From a virus: a stretch of DNA of 37,697 bases. Location of the stretch: IMG/VR virus record IMGVR_UViG_3300027370_000020, positions 1 to 37,697 of that record; one strand, 5' to 3'. The notes below the pieces were generated by a model. It saw only the letters and a list, made by a program, of their open reading frames with translations. It ran no database searches and was not told the DNA's origin. Below are positions 31,676 through 37,697 of this stretch, in pieces (position 1 is the first letter of the stretch; every line of letters begins with the position of its first letter). The position numbers and the translations under genes are program-made.

Positions 31676-31936
31676 GTGCCCGTGGCGAAACCACCCGCTA
31701 TCTCGCAGGCGCCTCGCAGACGCGGAAATCCGAACTGGGGAAAGCGGATCGAGGCGACCCCAAACGTTCCAACGGCGTTCGAAGAGCAGGTCCGGAAGCT
31801 CGGGTTGAACGAGCAGACGTGCGCAACCTCGGAAAAGCTAAAGCAGTGGTGTGAGCGCAACAAACACCGTTACTACGTCCCGGAGTCGCTGCTCAAGCGG
31901 TGGGGAATACCCGTTGACCCCAATATCAGCAGCTGA
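31676..31936 (+). CDS. Hypothetical basic protein, 86 aa
   Basis: Starts with Pro/Arg-rich, probably disordered residues (SQAPRRRGNPNWGKRIEA), then a helical domain with TAFEEQVRKLGLNEQTCATS, KLKQWCERNK and a final YYVPESLLKRWGIPV, which resembles a small DNA-binding fold. The open frame reaches upstream to 31367, but GTG at 31676 (or 31682) with GGCGGAG just before it fits the domain start. I associate such short proteins with mobile regions of Acidobacteriota; function unknown. Confidence 0.5.
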   Translation: MPVAKPPAISQAPRRRGNPNWGKRIEATPNVPTAFEEQVRKLGLNEQTCATSEKLKQWCERNKHRYYVPESLLKRWGIPVDPNISS

Positions 31937-32108
31937 GGGAAAATGGCATTCCGCTGGGCTGCAGTCTGATCCCTGGCCCGAGAGAGCAGTGAGGAGATGC
32001 GAGACCCGACTGTAGAGTGTTCAGTTTTGCTCAGACGAGAGTCGGAATCTAGTCCTAACATGTCTGTGTGGGTGACTTCATTGCCCTGTTCGTTCGACTG
32101 GAGGGACT

Positions 32109-32180
32109 ATGTTAGGTATGGGCGTGCTCGGAACAGTAATTGTGATTCTGCTGGTTGTGTGGCTTGTACGTCGCGCGTGA
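32109..32180 (+). CDS. Very small membrane protein, 23 aa
   Basis: A 24-codon frame with GGAGGG just upstream of ATG 32109. The product is one hydrophobic helix, GVLGTVIVILLVVWLV, ended by two Arg, the pattern of a single-pass membrane peptide with its C-terminus kept in the cytoplasm. Small single-span proteins of this kind often lie near stress genes; the nearest gene here is the DksA/TraR protein on the other strand. Function unknown. Confidence 0.6.
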   Translation: MLGMGVLGTVIVILLVVWLVRRA

Positions 32181-32342
32181 AGCGGGGTTACGCTTCCAGG
32201 CTTCCTCCCCAGTTAACCTAGGGCTAGCTTTTCCCTCCCGCCATCGAAATGCCGGCAGCGACAGATTGGACCAAATCCATCCGCTACGGTAAGGCAACCC
32301 AAGTCTAGCAACCGCAATCAAAGTGGGCTGAGAACATTGGCC

Positions 32343-32385
32343 AAAGAGCCGGGGCGCCGTGGATCCAGCGTTCCCCGGCTCTTTT
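32343..32385 (+). terminator. Bidirectional intrinsic terminator
   Basis: A perfect 12-bp stem, AAAGAGCCGGGG (32343-32354) and CCCCGGCTCTTT (32373-32384), with an 18-base loop and a T-run in the plus direction. The DksA/TraR stop codon lies inside its right edge, so it probably ends transcripts from both sides. Between 32181 and 32342 nothing else is seen. Confidence 0.88.
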
Positions 32386-32734
32386 ACTTTGCACGGTCAA
32401 TCAACTCCTGGCACGTGATGCAGTAGCGAACCCACGGAATCGCTTCTAGACGCTTGGCGTTAATTTCCTGGTCGCAGTTGAGGCATTGGCCGAACTTGCC
32501 CTCGGTGATCCGTTTTAGTGCCACGTCGACTGCACTCAGCAGCGCTCGGTCCCGGGATTTCTTGCCAAGATCTATTTCTCTTGCCAGAGAGGTGTTCGCA
32601 CGATCGCCCTCATCTTTGCCGTACTCATGTTGCGTAGTCAGTGACTCCCGTTGAGTCTGAGCTATGCTTTTGCGCAGCTCACGGTGGCGAGATTGGAGCG
32701 TCTTCTTAAATCGTTCGATCGATTTTCGACCCAT
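32384..32734 (-). CDS. DksA/TraR-family zinc-finger protein, 116 aa
   Basis: N-terminal coiled coil (about 1-35), then DEGDRA at residues 41-46, which keeps the DxxDxA tip that reaches the RNA polymerase active site, a second helix to about 78, and a four-Cys zinc finger at C84, C87, C105 and C108 (CLNCDQ and CITCQE). The family binds RNA polymerase through its secondary channel and tunes initiation in stress; plasmid and phage TraR forms are about 70 residues, so this longer form is nearer to DksA-like host proteins. The terminator at 32343 overlaps its end. Confidence 0.85.
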   Translation of the reverse strand: MGRKSIERFKKTLQSRHRELRKSIAQTQRESLTTQHEYGKDEGDRANTSLAREIDLGKKSRDRALLSAVDVALKRITEGKFGQCLNCDQEINAKRLEAIPWVRYCITCQELIDRAK

Positions 32735-32775
32735 GATCTGTAGGGTTAGTCAGGCAGTTCAATTCCGCTTTCCCC

Positions 32776-32994
32776 TTAGGTCGAGTTTGTGAATGTGCCC
32801 TTGCGCAGTTTGGATTTTTGCTTGTTAGCCTTCTGCGTGCGTGCTTTTGCTGCGGCCTTAGAGGCCTTGATAGCGATGCGGCGCCGTTTGTCTGCGGTAA
32901 GATTCTTCGCCCGGGTTTGCCCCCCAATGCGGCCCAGTTCTGCAGCAACTTTCTTTTGGACCTCAGTGAGTCGAAGTGTCGGGGGCTTCTTCAT
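32776..32994 (-). CDS. Small very basic protein, 72 aa
   Basis: Lys/Arg/Ala-rich product with LGRIGGQTRAKNLTADKRRR followed by a KASKAAAKARTQKANKQK tail. The GRxGGxxRAKxLT core is common in small nucleoid-like hypothetical proteins, and nucleic-acid binding is likely from charge alone. ATG 32994 is taken as start; the ribosome site is weak. It is divergent from the gene at 33161 and shares with it a control region containing two palindromes. Confidence 0.6.
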   Translation of the reverse strand: MKKPPTLRLTEVQKKVAAELGRIGGQTRAKNLTADKRRRIAIKASKAAAKARTQKANKQKSKLRKGTFTNST

Positions 32995-33005
32995 AATCAC
33001 AGATT

Positions 33006-33080
33006 ACCATTGGGGGTAAGGTGAAGCAAATATAATGTTCAATTATTTATCTTGACACCTTAGGGGGTAAGGTGAGACTG
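33006..33080. promoter_or_regulatory. Divergent control region with two G-tract palindromes
   Basis: O1 is ACCATT-GGGGG-TAAGGT (33006-33022, one mismatch) and O2 is ACCTTA-GGGGG-TAAGGT (33057-33073, perfect arms), 51 bases apart. O2 overlaps TTGACA (33052-33057), a plus-strand -35 box; a perfect TATAAT lies at 33031-33036. An inverted repeat flanking a G-tract is the operator form known for CsoR/RcnR metal and formaldehyde sensors; no such regulator is encoded in the window. Confidence 0.6.
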
Positions 33081-33160
33081 TTGGGACATTAAACGGGCTG
33101 AGCGAGTGTTCTAGCACTCACTCGGCCCTAACCGAAATGCACCTACAAAGGAGGCGCACA

Positions 33161-33415
33161 ATGGCTGTAAACCAAAGTAGCACTCAATCGCAGTCCCGCC
33201 AACACATCCCCCGTAATCGCGTCTTGATCAGCGGACTTCCCAAACTGACGCGCAAGGGAAACATAGTCCTCGACAGAGACAGGGCTTTCGATATCGCTGC
33301 CGGCATCATGGCGGTTCTCGCCTACTCCGAGAACCAGCACTACTCCCCTGAATGGGAGAGTGGCGATTTCAATGAGCTTAAGGTGCGATGTGCTCGCCGG
33401 TTTGCGAGTGCCTAG
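33161..33415 (+). CDS. Hypothetical protein, 84 aa
   Basis: Not recognised. AAAGGAGG lies 6 bases before ATG 33161, an ideal ribosome site, so this start is preferred over an earlier ATG at 33137. Gln/Ser-rich N-terminus, then RVLISGLPKLTRKGNIVLDR and an Ala-rich helix with FDIAAGIMAVLAYSEN. It is the first gene after the divergent control region and precedes the two-gene recombinase unit, from which it is separated by a hairpin. Confidence 0.6.
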   Translation: MAVNQSSTQSQSRQHIPRNRVLISGLPKLTRKGNIVLDRDRAFDIAAGIMAVLAYSENQHYSPEWESGDFNELKVRCARRFASA

Positions 33416-33426
33416 CGTCTGTGCTG

Positions 33427-33458
33427 ATCGGAAGGTGGTCAGGCGATCGCCTTCCGAT
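33427..33458. other. Intergenic hairpin
   Basis: ATCGGAAGG (33427-33435) pairs perfectly with CCTTCCGAT (33450-33458); GGCGATCGCC, a 10-base palindrome at 33442-33451, competes with it. No T-tract follows, so it is not a standard terminator. Confidence 0.5.
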
Positions 33459-33496
33459 TATTGCTCTGGATCCTCTTCAGGAAAGGATGGTTGGCC

Positions 33497-33805
33497 ATGG
33501 CAACGACGACGGAAGTCTCCCCGCAGGCATTTCGATCAGTACTCAATCCGTACCGGAACGTCCTGTTTTTCCCTTCTCCACCAAAACCCCTCAAACCCGA
33601 GTGCGGACCAACCGCAGTGTCCTTGTACGCGGCCATCATTCAGGCACCGTGCAGGCGATGGACCAAGCCCTGGAAGCACCAGAAGACAATTCTTCTGTTC
33701 GCAGAGTCGGCGCAAGCCATGAGACGGCGCCTCGAAACCGAAGGACGCGTTGGCTCTCACTGCTTTGTGCTCCAAGTTTTCAGGGTGAAGGGCGGGTCGC
33801 GATGA
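33497..33805 (+). CDS. Hypothetical protein coupled to the serine recombinase, 102 aa
   Basis: Not recognised. The start at 33497 follows an AGGAAAGGA site; the stop overlaps the recombinase start as ATGA, so the two are almost certainly co-translated. Contains AFRSVLNPYRNVLFFPSPPK, a Pro-rich turn and a Trp/Lys segment (RWTKPWKHQK), then helices. Its constant link to the recombinase suggests an accessory or directionality role, which the sequence alone cannot show. Confidence 0.55.
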   Translation: MATTTEVSPQAFRSVLNPYRNVLFFPSPPKPLKPECGPTAVSLYAAIIQAPCRRWTKPWKHQKTILLFAESAQAMRRRLETEGRVGSHCFVLQVFRVKGGSR

Positions 33806-34503
33806 ACTCCCACTCCATTCGCGTTGCACTTTACGCCCGAGTGTCCACCGCCAAGTGCGAAAAATGTGGAAAGGTTCGCGCCGAACACGACAATCACAGC
33901 CACGACTTCAAGGGGCAAGACCCTGAAGTTCAGCTCCGTGAGTTGTGCGAGTACGTCGAGCGCCGCGGCTGGCAGGTCGCCGATGTGTACACCGATGTCG
34001 GGGTATCCGGAGCAAAAGCTTCCCGGCCTGACCTAAACCGATTGATGACGGACGCCAGTCGACGACGCTTCGACGCAGTTGTTGTGTGGCGGTTCGACCG
34101 ATTCGCCAGAAGCGTCTCTCATTTGCTCCGCGTGCTCGAACAGTTTCAGGCGCTCGGAATCGATTTCGTCTCGCTCTCGGAGAACGTGGACACTAGCACG
34201 CCAACCGGCAAGATGGTTTTCACGGTGTTAGGAGCGGTTGCTGAACTGGAGCGCAGCCTGATCGTTGAACGAGTGAAGGCCGGTTTGCGCAATGCACGCG
34301 CCAAGGGGAAGAAGCTGGGTCGTCCTCGCACGCCTGTGGATGATTCCAAGGTCAAAGAGCTCCGCGATTCCGGGACTTCTTGGCGTGCGATCTCCGCTGA
34401 GTTAGGGGTTAGCACGGGAACGGCTATCCGGGCGCTCCACAGGCGTGCCAAAAACCTATGCGCTGGCATTCCTGAGAACGGTCCGGAGATGCTTTATGTG
34501 TGA
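33802..34503 (+). CDS. Serine recombinase (resolvase/invertase family) with Cys/His insert
   Basis: 233 residues. Resolvase catalytic domain: YARVST with nucleophile Ser15, VGVSGAKASRPDLNRLM, VVVWRFDRFARSVSHLL, STPTGKMVFTVLGAVAELER and the long E helix, then LGRPRTP and a C-terminal helix-turn-helix (WRAISAELGVSTGTAIRALH). Between Ser15 and the usual Gln of the next helix there is an insert of about 20 residues with C19, C22, H29, H32 and H34, a possible metal-binding loop close to the active site. The ATG at 33802 overlaps the upstream stop (ATGA); a longer frame back to 33388 exists but lies in other genes. Small invertase-type enzyme, likely acting on a local site. Confidence 0.9.
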   Translation: MNSHSIRVALYARVSTAKCEKCGKVRAEHDNHSHDFKGQDPEVQLRELCEYVERRGWQVADVYTDVGVSGAKASRPDLNRLMTDASRRRFDAVVVWRFDRFARSVSHLLRVLEQFQALGIDFVSLSENVDTSTPTGKMVFTVLGAVAELERSLIVERVKAGLRNARAKGKKLGRPRTPVDDSKVKELRDSGTSWRAISAELGVSTGTAIRALHRRAKNLCAGIPENGPEMLYV

Positions 34504-34653
34504 GCGCGCCATTCACCCCGATCAGTTGGCGGCAAGAGGGCGCTTTAGTGGGGTCGACAAGATGAAGGCATGGGAATAATATTCGTCGTTTCACAAATGA
34601 GCCGACCTTGTACATGGCGTTTGGTGAGGCAGGGAAAGCAGGGAGGTTGAAAC

Positions 34654-35088
34654 ATGAGACTTGAGGATGATGTCGTTCTGGAACCGCGGGAGCTCTGCGA
34701 TCTGATGAACTACGTTCTTGGATTCTGCGTCGCCGAAAAGAGCTCACGCCGGATCGAAGTGTTTGTGGTGAAGACTTGGAAAGGCGAGCGTAGCCGCCGC
34801 CGAGTGCAACACTGGTGTGAAGAAGTGCTCCGATCGCAGGGAGTGCTTGAGCGTAAGGTGCGTCCACTTCGTCATGAGCGAGACCGTAGCGGGCGTCCAA
34901 TCTCGTTGGTGCCGCCGCAGGAGATTCGCTACTTCTGTGGTTCCCCAGCAGAACTAGCCAGAATAGTAGGCGTCGACGAGAAGACGCTACTGGGTTGGCG
35001 ATGGGCCGAGAAATTCTCCCGGGCCGAGGCACACATCAACAGTGGCCAGGACAGTCCGAATTTCGAACTGACCGAGGCTCGCTTATGA
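34654..35088 (+). CDS. HTH protein leading the recombinase operon, 144 aa
   Basis: GGGAGG lies 8 bases before the ATG. Residues 1-75 are an unassigned alpha/beta region with RRIEVFVVKTWKGERSRRR; residues 97-117 (SPAELARIVGVDEKTLLGWR) form a helix-turn-helix of excisionase or terminase-like type. No recombinase catalytic residues are present. The stop overlaps the next start as ATGA. A DNA-binding partner that guides the two recombinases is the simplest reading. Confidence 0.65.
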   Translation: MRLEDDVVLEPRELCDLMNYVLGFCVAEKSSRRIEVFVVKTWKGERSRRRVQHWCEEVLRSQGVLERKVRPLRHERDRSGRPISLVPPQEIRYFCGSPAELARIVGVDEKTLLGWRWAEKFSRAEAHINSGQDSPNFELTEARL

Positions 35089-36173
35089 TGCGAACAGAAG
35101 AGATGGGTAGCTACACTTTAGCCAAGGTGTGGCCGGTTTGGTGGGAGCAGAAGCAACAGGAGATCGGACCGAAAACAGCCAAGTGCTATGGCGAATACAA
35201 AAAGCCGCTGCTCGCCTTTTTTGGAGCGATGAAACTTGAAGAGATCCACATAGCAGACATCGTCGCCTATCGCTCGAGTCGTGTTACCGCCGGTCCGGGT
35301 CTCATCAATCACGAAATCAACTGCCTCAGTCAGATTCTCGGAGCGGTTGGACTCTGGGAACCAATCGCAAAGCTATATAAGCAACTCAAAGTTCCAAAGT
35401 CGGGGCCCGGGATCGCTCTTCTGCCGGAAGAAGAACAGTACCTGTTCACCCTCGCGATGAATGGGTCCCAGAGGTGGAAAGTCGCATATTGCACGTCCCT
35501 GATTACCAATCATACGACCGCGGGCCCAGGGGAGCTCCGCAACCTTCGGCTGAAGGATGTTGACCTACGCAACCGCGTGCTACACATTCGGGAAGGGACG
35601 AAGAACGAATTTAGAGTGCGAGATATCCCGCTCAGTGATGAAGCGTTTTGGGCAGTGTCGGAGCTTCATACGCGGGCCGTCAAGCTGGGAGCCATCGATC
35701 CGGATCACTACCTGCTTCCCGGACGAGCCCCACGTCAAGGGGATTCTCCGGCCGTCACGAAGCCGGTGCTCGGCTGGAGAACCGCGTGGTACGCGCTGCG
35801 CAAAGAAGTCGCAAAGAAATATCCGCGCCTGGCAAAACTCCGCGTGTACGACCTTCGCCACAATACGATCACGAAGCTCTTGGAAAACCCGAATATCTCA
35901 GAAGAGGTGATTGAGAACCTCGCTGGGCACTCCGTTTCTTCCCGGATGAAAAAGCGCTATTCGCACATTCGCATGGACGCGAAAAGAAAGGCCGTTCGGG
36001 CTATCTCTAATGACGGCATATCCAGAACGCCAGTCACCCCAGCGACTCCCCCCGCGCCAGTTGGCTCTGTGCAGTGGACAGCCTCAACCCTATTTGGGCT
36101 TGGTGCTCCAATCCCGATTGCAAAGCCGATCGCTACAGCGGTGCATAGAAAACTAAGACTCGTGAAGGGATGA
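35085..36173 (+). CDS. Tyrosine recombinase 1, first catalytic Arg replaced
   Basis: 362 residues. Core-binding domain about 10-105; catalytic domain from 110. TKNEFRVRDIPL supplies Lys173; VYDLRHNTITKL has Tyr255 at the usual His, Arg258 and His259; AGHSVSSRMKKRYSHIR gives His282 and nucleophile Tyr292. At the box-I position the sequence is TAGPGE (145-150): the normally invariant Arg is replaced by Gly147. The start overlaps the upstream stop as ATGA, and its own stop overlaps the next start likewise. A C-terminal extension of 60 residues is Pro/Ala-rich. Paired recombinases of this kind recall RIT-type recombinase clusters, but only two are present here. Confidence 0.82.
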   Translation: MMRTEEMGSYTLAKVWPVWWEQKQQEIGPKTAKCYGEYKKPLLAFFGAMKLEEIHIADIVAYRSSRVTAGPGLINHEINCLSQILGAVGLWEPIAKLYKQLKVPKSGPGIALLPEEEQYLFTLAMNGSQRWKVAYCTSLITNHTTAGPGELRNLRLKDVDLRNRVLHIREGTKNEFRVRDIPLSDEAFWAVSELHTRAVKLGAIDPDHYLLPGRAPRQGDSPAVTKPVLGWRTAWYALRKEVAKKYPRLAKLRVYDLRHNTITKLLENPNISEEVIENLAGHSVSSRMKKRYSHIRMDAKRKAVRAISNDGISRTPVTPATPPAPVGSVQWTASTLFGLGAPIPIAKPIATAVHRKLRLVKG

Positions 36174-37327
36174 CCATGGCAGATCTGTTTCCGTTCTCCC
36201 GCAGACAACTCCGGAGCATCAAGGCAGAGCGCTCGGAAGAAATCAGTGAGTACGGCATCCTTGCGAAGATGCCATTGTCCAAAGCTGGCATGGCGTGGCT
36301 AGGGTCCCGACGCCCTTTCCTGTCTCCGAGGACTCAAAAGGATTATCACAACTACCTTGGCACAATCGTGAAGTTCTTTGGCGATGTTCAGCTTGAAAAA
36401 CTGGCGAACCCCGACTTGATCCGCCTTTATCAGAGAGAGCGAAATAAGACCGCCGGCGCCTCCATCATCAATCACGAATGCACGGTAATCCAACAAATGT
36501 TGAAGCGGATACGAAAGTGGGCTGCAGTGGCGCCTTTTTACCAGCCCGTCCCGCTGCCGCGCGAATCCCCGGGGCGAGCGATGACCTCGGACGAGGAGCG
36601 CAGACTCTTCGAGGCCGGCGCGCTCAATCCGAATTGGGCGGTCGCTTACTGGGCGGCGATGCTGTCCGCGCACACAGCCAGCGGACCAGCCGAGATCTGC
36701 GGTCTGCGGCTAGCCGATGTCTTCACCAGCGATCCGGAGACTGCACGAATCCACGTGCACGAGCACGTCAAGAACGTTAATCGCGTTCGAGAGATTCCGC
36801 TCAATTCTGAAGCTCTGACTGCAGCTAAAGCCTTGGTCGAAAGAGCACAACAGATTGGAGCTACACAGCCCGAGCATTTCCTCATCCCGTTCCGTGTCTG
36901 CAGGGGAACCTTCGATCCGACTCGGCATGGTTTCTGGCCGCGGACCGCCTGGAATGAGATGTGCGCTGCCGCAGGAGTCAGGTTGCGTCCCTATGATCTG
37001 CGTCATCACGCCCTGACGAAGCTGGCTGAGACTCAACCCGAACACCTTGTGCTCAAGATCGCGGGTCACGTTTCACCACGTATGCTCAGGAAGGTCTATT
37101 CGCACGTGCGATTACCTGCACTCCGGACCGCCGTCAATGCGATCAGCGCAAGTGGACGCGAGAATCAACTTCCCGAAAGACCCGGCAAGCGCGGCACACA
37201 GAAACAGGCCATGAAAATGATTGCCGCTGCAGCGGACCGGCTTAAAGTTCCTCTCTCGACTGCGATGGAACTGTTAAAGGAATACGAACAAGGCCTTGGC
37301 AGCGGCAAGGTGAAAAATGCATCCTAA
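36170..37327 (+). CDS. Tyrosine recombinase 2, first catalytic Arg replaced
   Basis: 385 residues, clearly related to its neighbour. Core-binding domain about 35-125; HVKNVNRVREIPL gives Lys201; RPYDLRHHALTKL gives Tyr275, Arg278 and His279; IAGHVSPRMLRKVYSHVR gives His300 and Tyr310. Box I reads SGPAE (171-175), so the catalytic Arg is again replaced, here by Gly172. A C-terminal Lys/Ala-rich helix (about 340-385) is extra. ATG 36170 overlaps the preceding stop as ATGA. Because both enzymes share the same change, it is likely a family property and not a random loss. Confidence 0.82.
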   Translation: MTMADLFPFSRRQLRSIKAERSEEISEYGILAKMPLSKAGMAWLGSRRPFLSPRTQKDYHNYLGTIVKFFGDVQLEKLANPDLIRLYQRERNKTAGASIINHECTVIQQMLKRIRKWAAVAPFYQPVPLPRESPGRAMTSDEERRLFEAGALNPNWAVAYWAAMLSAHTASGPAEICGLRLADVFTSDPETARIHVHEHVKNVNRVREIPLNSEALTAAKALVERAQQIGATQPEHFLIPFRVCRGTFDPTRHGFWPRTAWNEMCAAAGVRLRPYDLRHHALTKLAETQPEHLVLKIAGHVSPRMLRKVYSHVRLPALRTAVNAISASGRENQLPERPGKRGTQKQAMKMIAAAADRLKVPLSTAMELLKEYEQGLGSGKVKNAS

Positions 37328-37697
37328 CCCCCTGCGAGTCGTATCACCAGGCGAAATCGAGCGCGCCGAGGACTTGCTGTCTCAGCAGCTCAGGCGTCTT
37401 GGCATGAAACGTACCAAACAGCGCAGCACGATCCTCCGAGTCTTTTTGCAGACGACGGAACCTATATCAGCGCACGAGCTCCTGTATCTGATCAAAGAAG
37501 ATGATCTGTTGATCGGTTTCAGCACTGTTTATCGCACGCTGAAGACGATCATCGCGTGTGGCCTGGGTAAGGAAGTGATTTCTGCCGACGCCGTTGCGCG
37601 CTATGCGCATGACCACTGCAGCCATCCACATCTGGTTTGCAAGGATTGTGGAGCTCTGGTCGATGTCAACGAGAACGGAACCGCTTCGCAGGGATAA
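37317..37697 (+). CDS. Fur-family regulator, C-terminally short (126 aa)
   Basis: N-terminal winged helix typical of Fur: RRLGMKRTKQRSTILRVFLQ, SAHELLYLIK and the recognition helix IGFSTVYRTLKT (66-77). The start of the dimerisation domain is present with H98, H100, C101, H103, H105 and the CxxC of VCKDCG (C108, C111). The frame then stops after residue 126, some 20-45 residues earlier than usual, so the second metal ligands and closing strands are missing. It may be a truncated copy or a gene cut by a frameshift. It starts 11 bases before the end of recombinase 2 with AAGGTG as ribosome site, thus is translated from the recombinase operon. Confidence 0.8.
   Translation: MHPNPLRVVSPGEIERAEDLLSQQLRRLGMKRTKQRSTILRVFLQTTEPISAHELLYLIKEDDLLIGFSTVYRTLKTIIACGLGKEVISADAVARYAHDHCSHPHLVCKDCGALVDVNENGTASQG

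Noticed and set aside
34424-35032. Minus-strand 202-residue open frame opposite the HTH gene of the recombinase operon
   Set aside because: The plus-strand frame has a good ribosome site and ATGA coupling; the minus frame reads as Pro/Arg/Ser-rich filler.
34654-37327. A full RIT (recombinase in trio) element
   Set aside because: Only two of the three coupled genes have recombinase catalytic residues; the first is a short HTH protein, and no terminal inverted repeats were seen.

Overview
The window is a moderately GC-rich bacterial chromosome segment dense in mobile DNA. Gene style (short ATGA-coupled operons), a PEGA-domain secreted protein, a DksA/TraR zinc-finger protein, a serine recombinase with a Cys/His insert near its catalytic serine, and several small proteins of a kind I associate with soil Acidobacteriota suggest that phylum. 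This is an impression from protein style, not a proof; no rRNA or housekeeping marker is present.

Layout. (1) 1-620: two small plus-strand genes, the first closed by a strong intrinsic terminator. (2) Element A, 633-12466, all minus strand, read from right to left: tyrosine integrase (IntA), a long non-coding control region with promoter, operators and a nested palindrome of octamer repeats, ParB-like protein, primase-helicase, two small genes (one an excisionase-type HTH), small terminase, large terminase split into ATPase and nuclease frames, several small proteins, and a tail tape-measure protein. No portal, capsid or protease gene is seen. (3) tRNA-Met(CAT) at 12567-12643. (4) Element B, about 12586-29600, also minus strand: XRE regulator, a terminator, helicase loader, DnaB helicase, an Ala/Pro-rich coiled-coil protein, a protein with a 2H phosphoesterase domain, a 2469-residue methyltransferase + strawberry-notch helicase protein of the phage polyvalent (DarB-like) type, four small genes, excisionase and integrase (IntB), whose 3' end runs into the tRNA gene. 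No structural or conjugation gene is seen. (5) 29600-33000: structured intergenic DNA, a PEGA protein, short hypothetical genes, a 23-residue membrane peptide and a DksA/TraR protein. (6) 33000-37697: a divergent control region with two G-tract palindromes, two small genes, a serine recombinase, then a four-gene overlapping operon of a 144-residue HTH protein, two related tyrosine recombinases lacking the usual first catalytic arginine, and a Fur-like protein missing its C-terminal part.

How it fits together. Two elements face each other across one tRNA gene. A carries packaging and tail-length functions plus its own replication and partition-like genes. B carries replication genes and three long proteins resembling those ejected with phage DNA, but no particle genes. 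Either they are decayed prophages, or they are satellite-type elements that depend on a helper phage. The most unusual points are the split terminase, the origin-like nested palindrome, a gene apparently overprinted on the linker of the giant polyvalent protein, a terminator placed directly in front of B's replication operon, and the recombinase-Fur operon.
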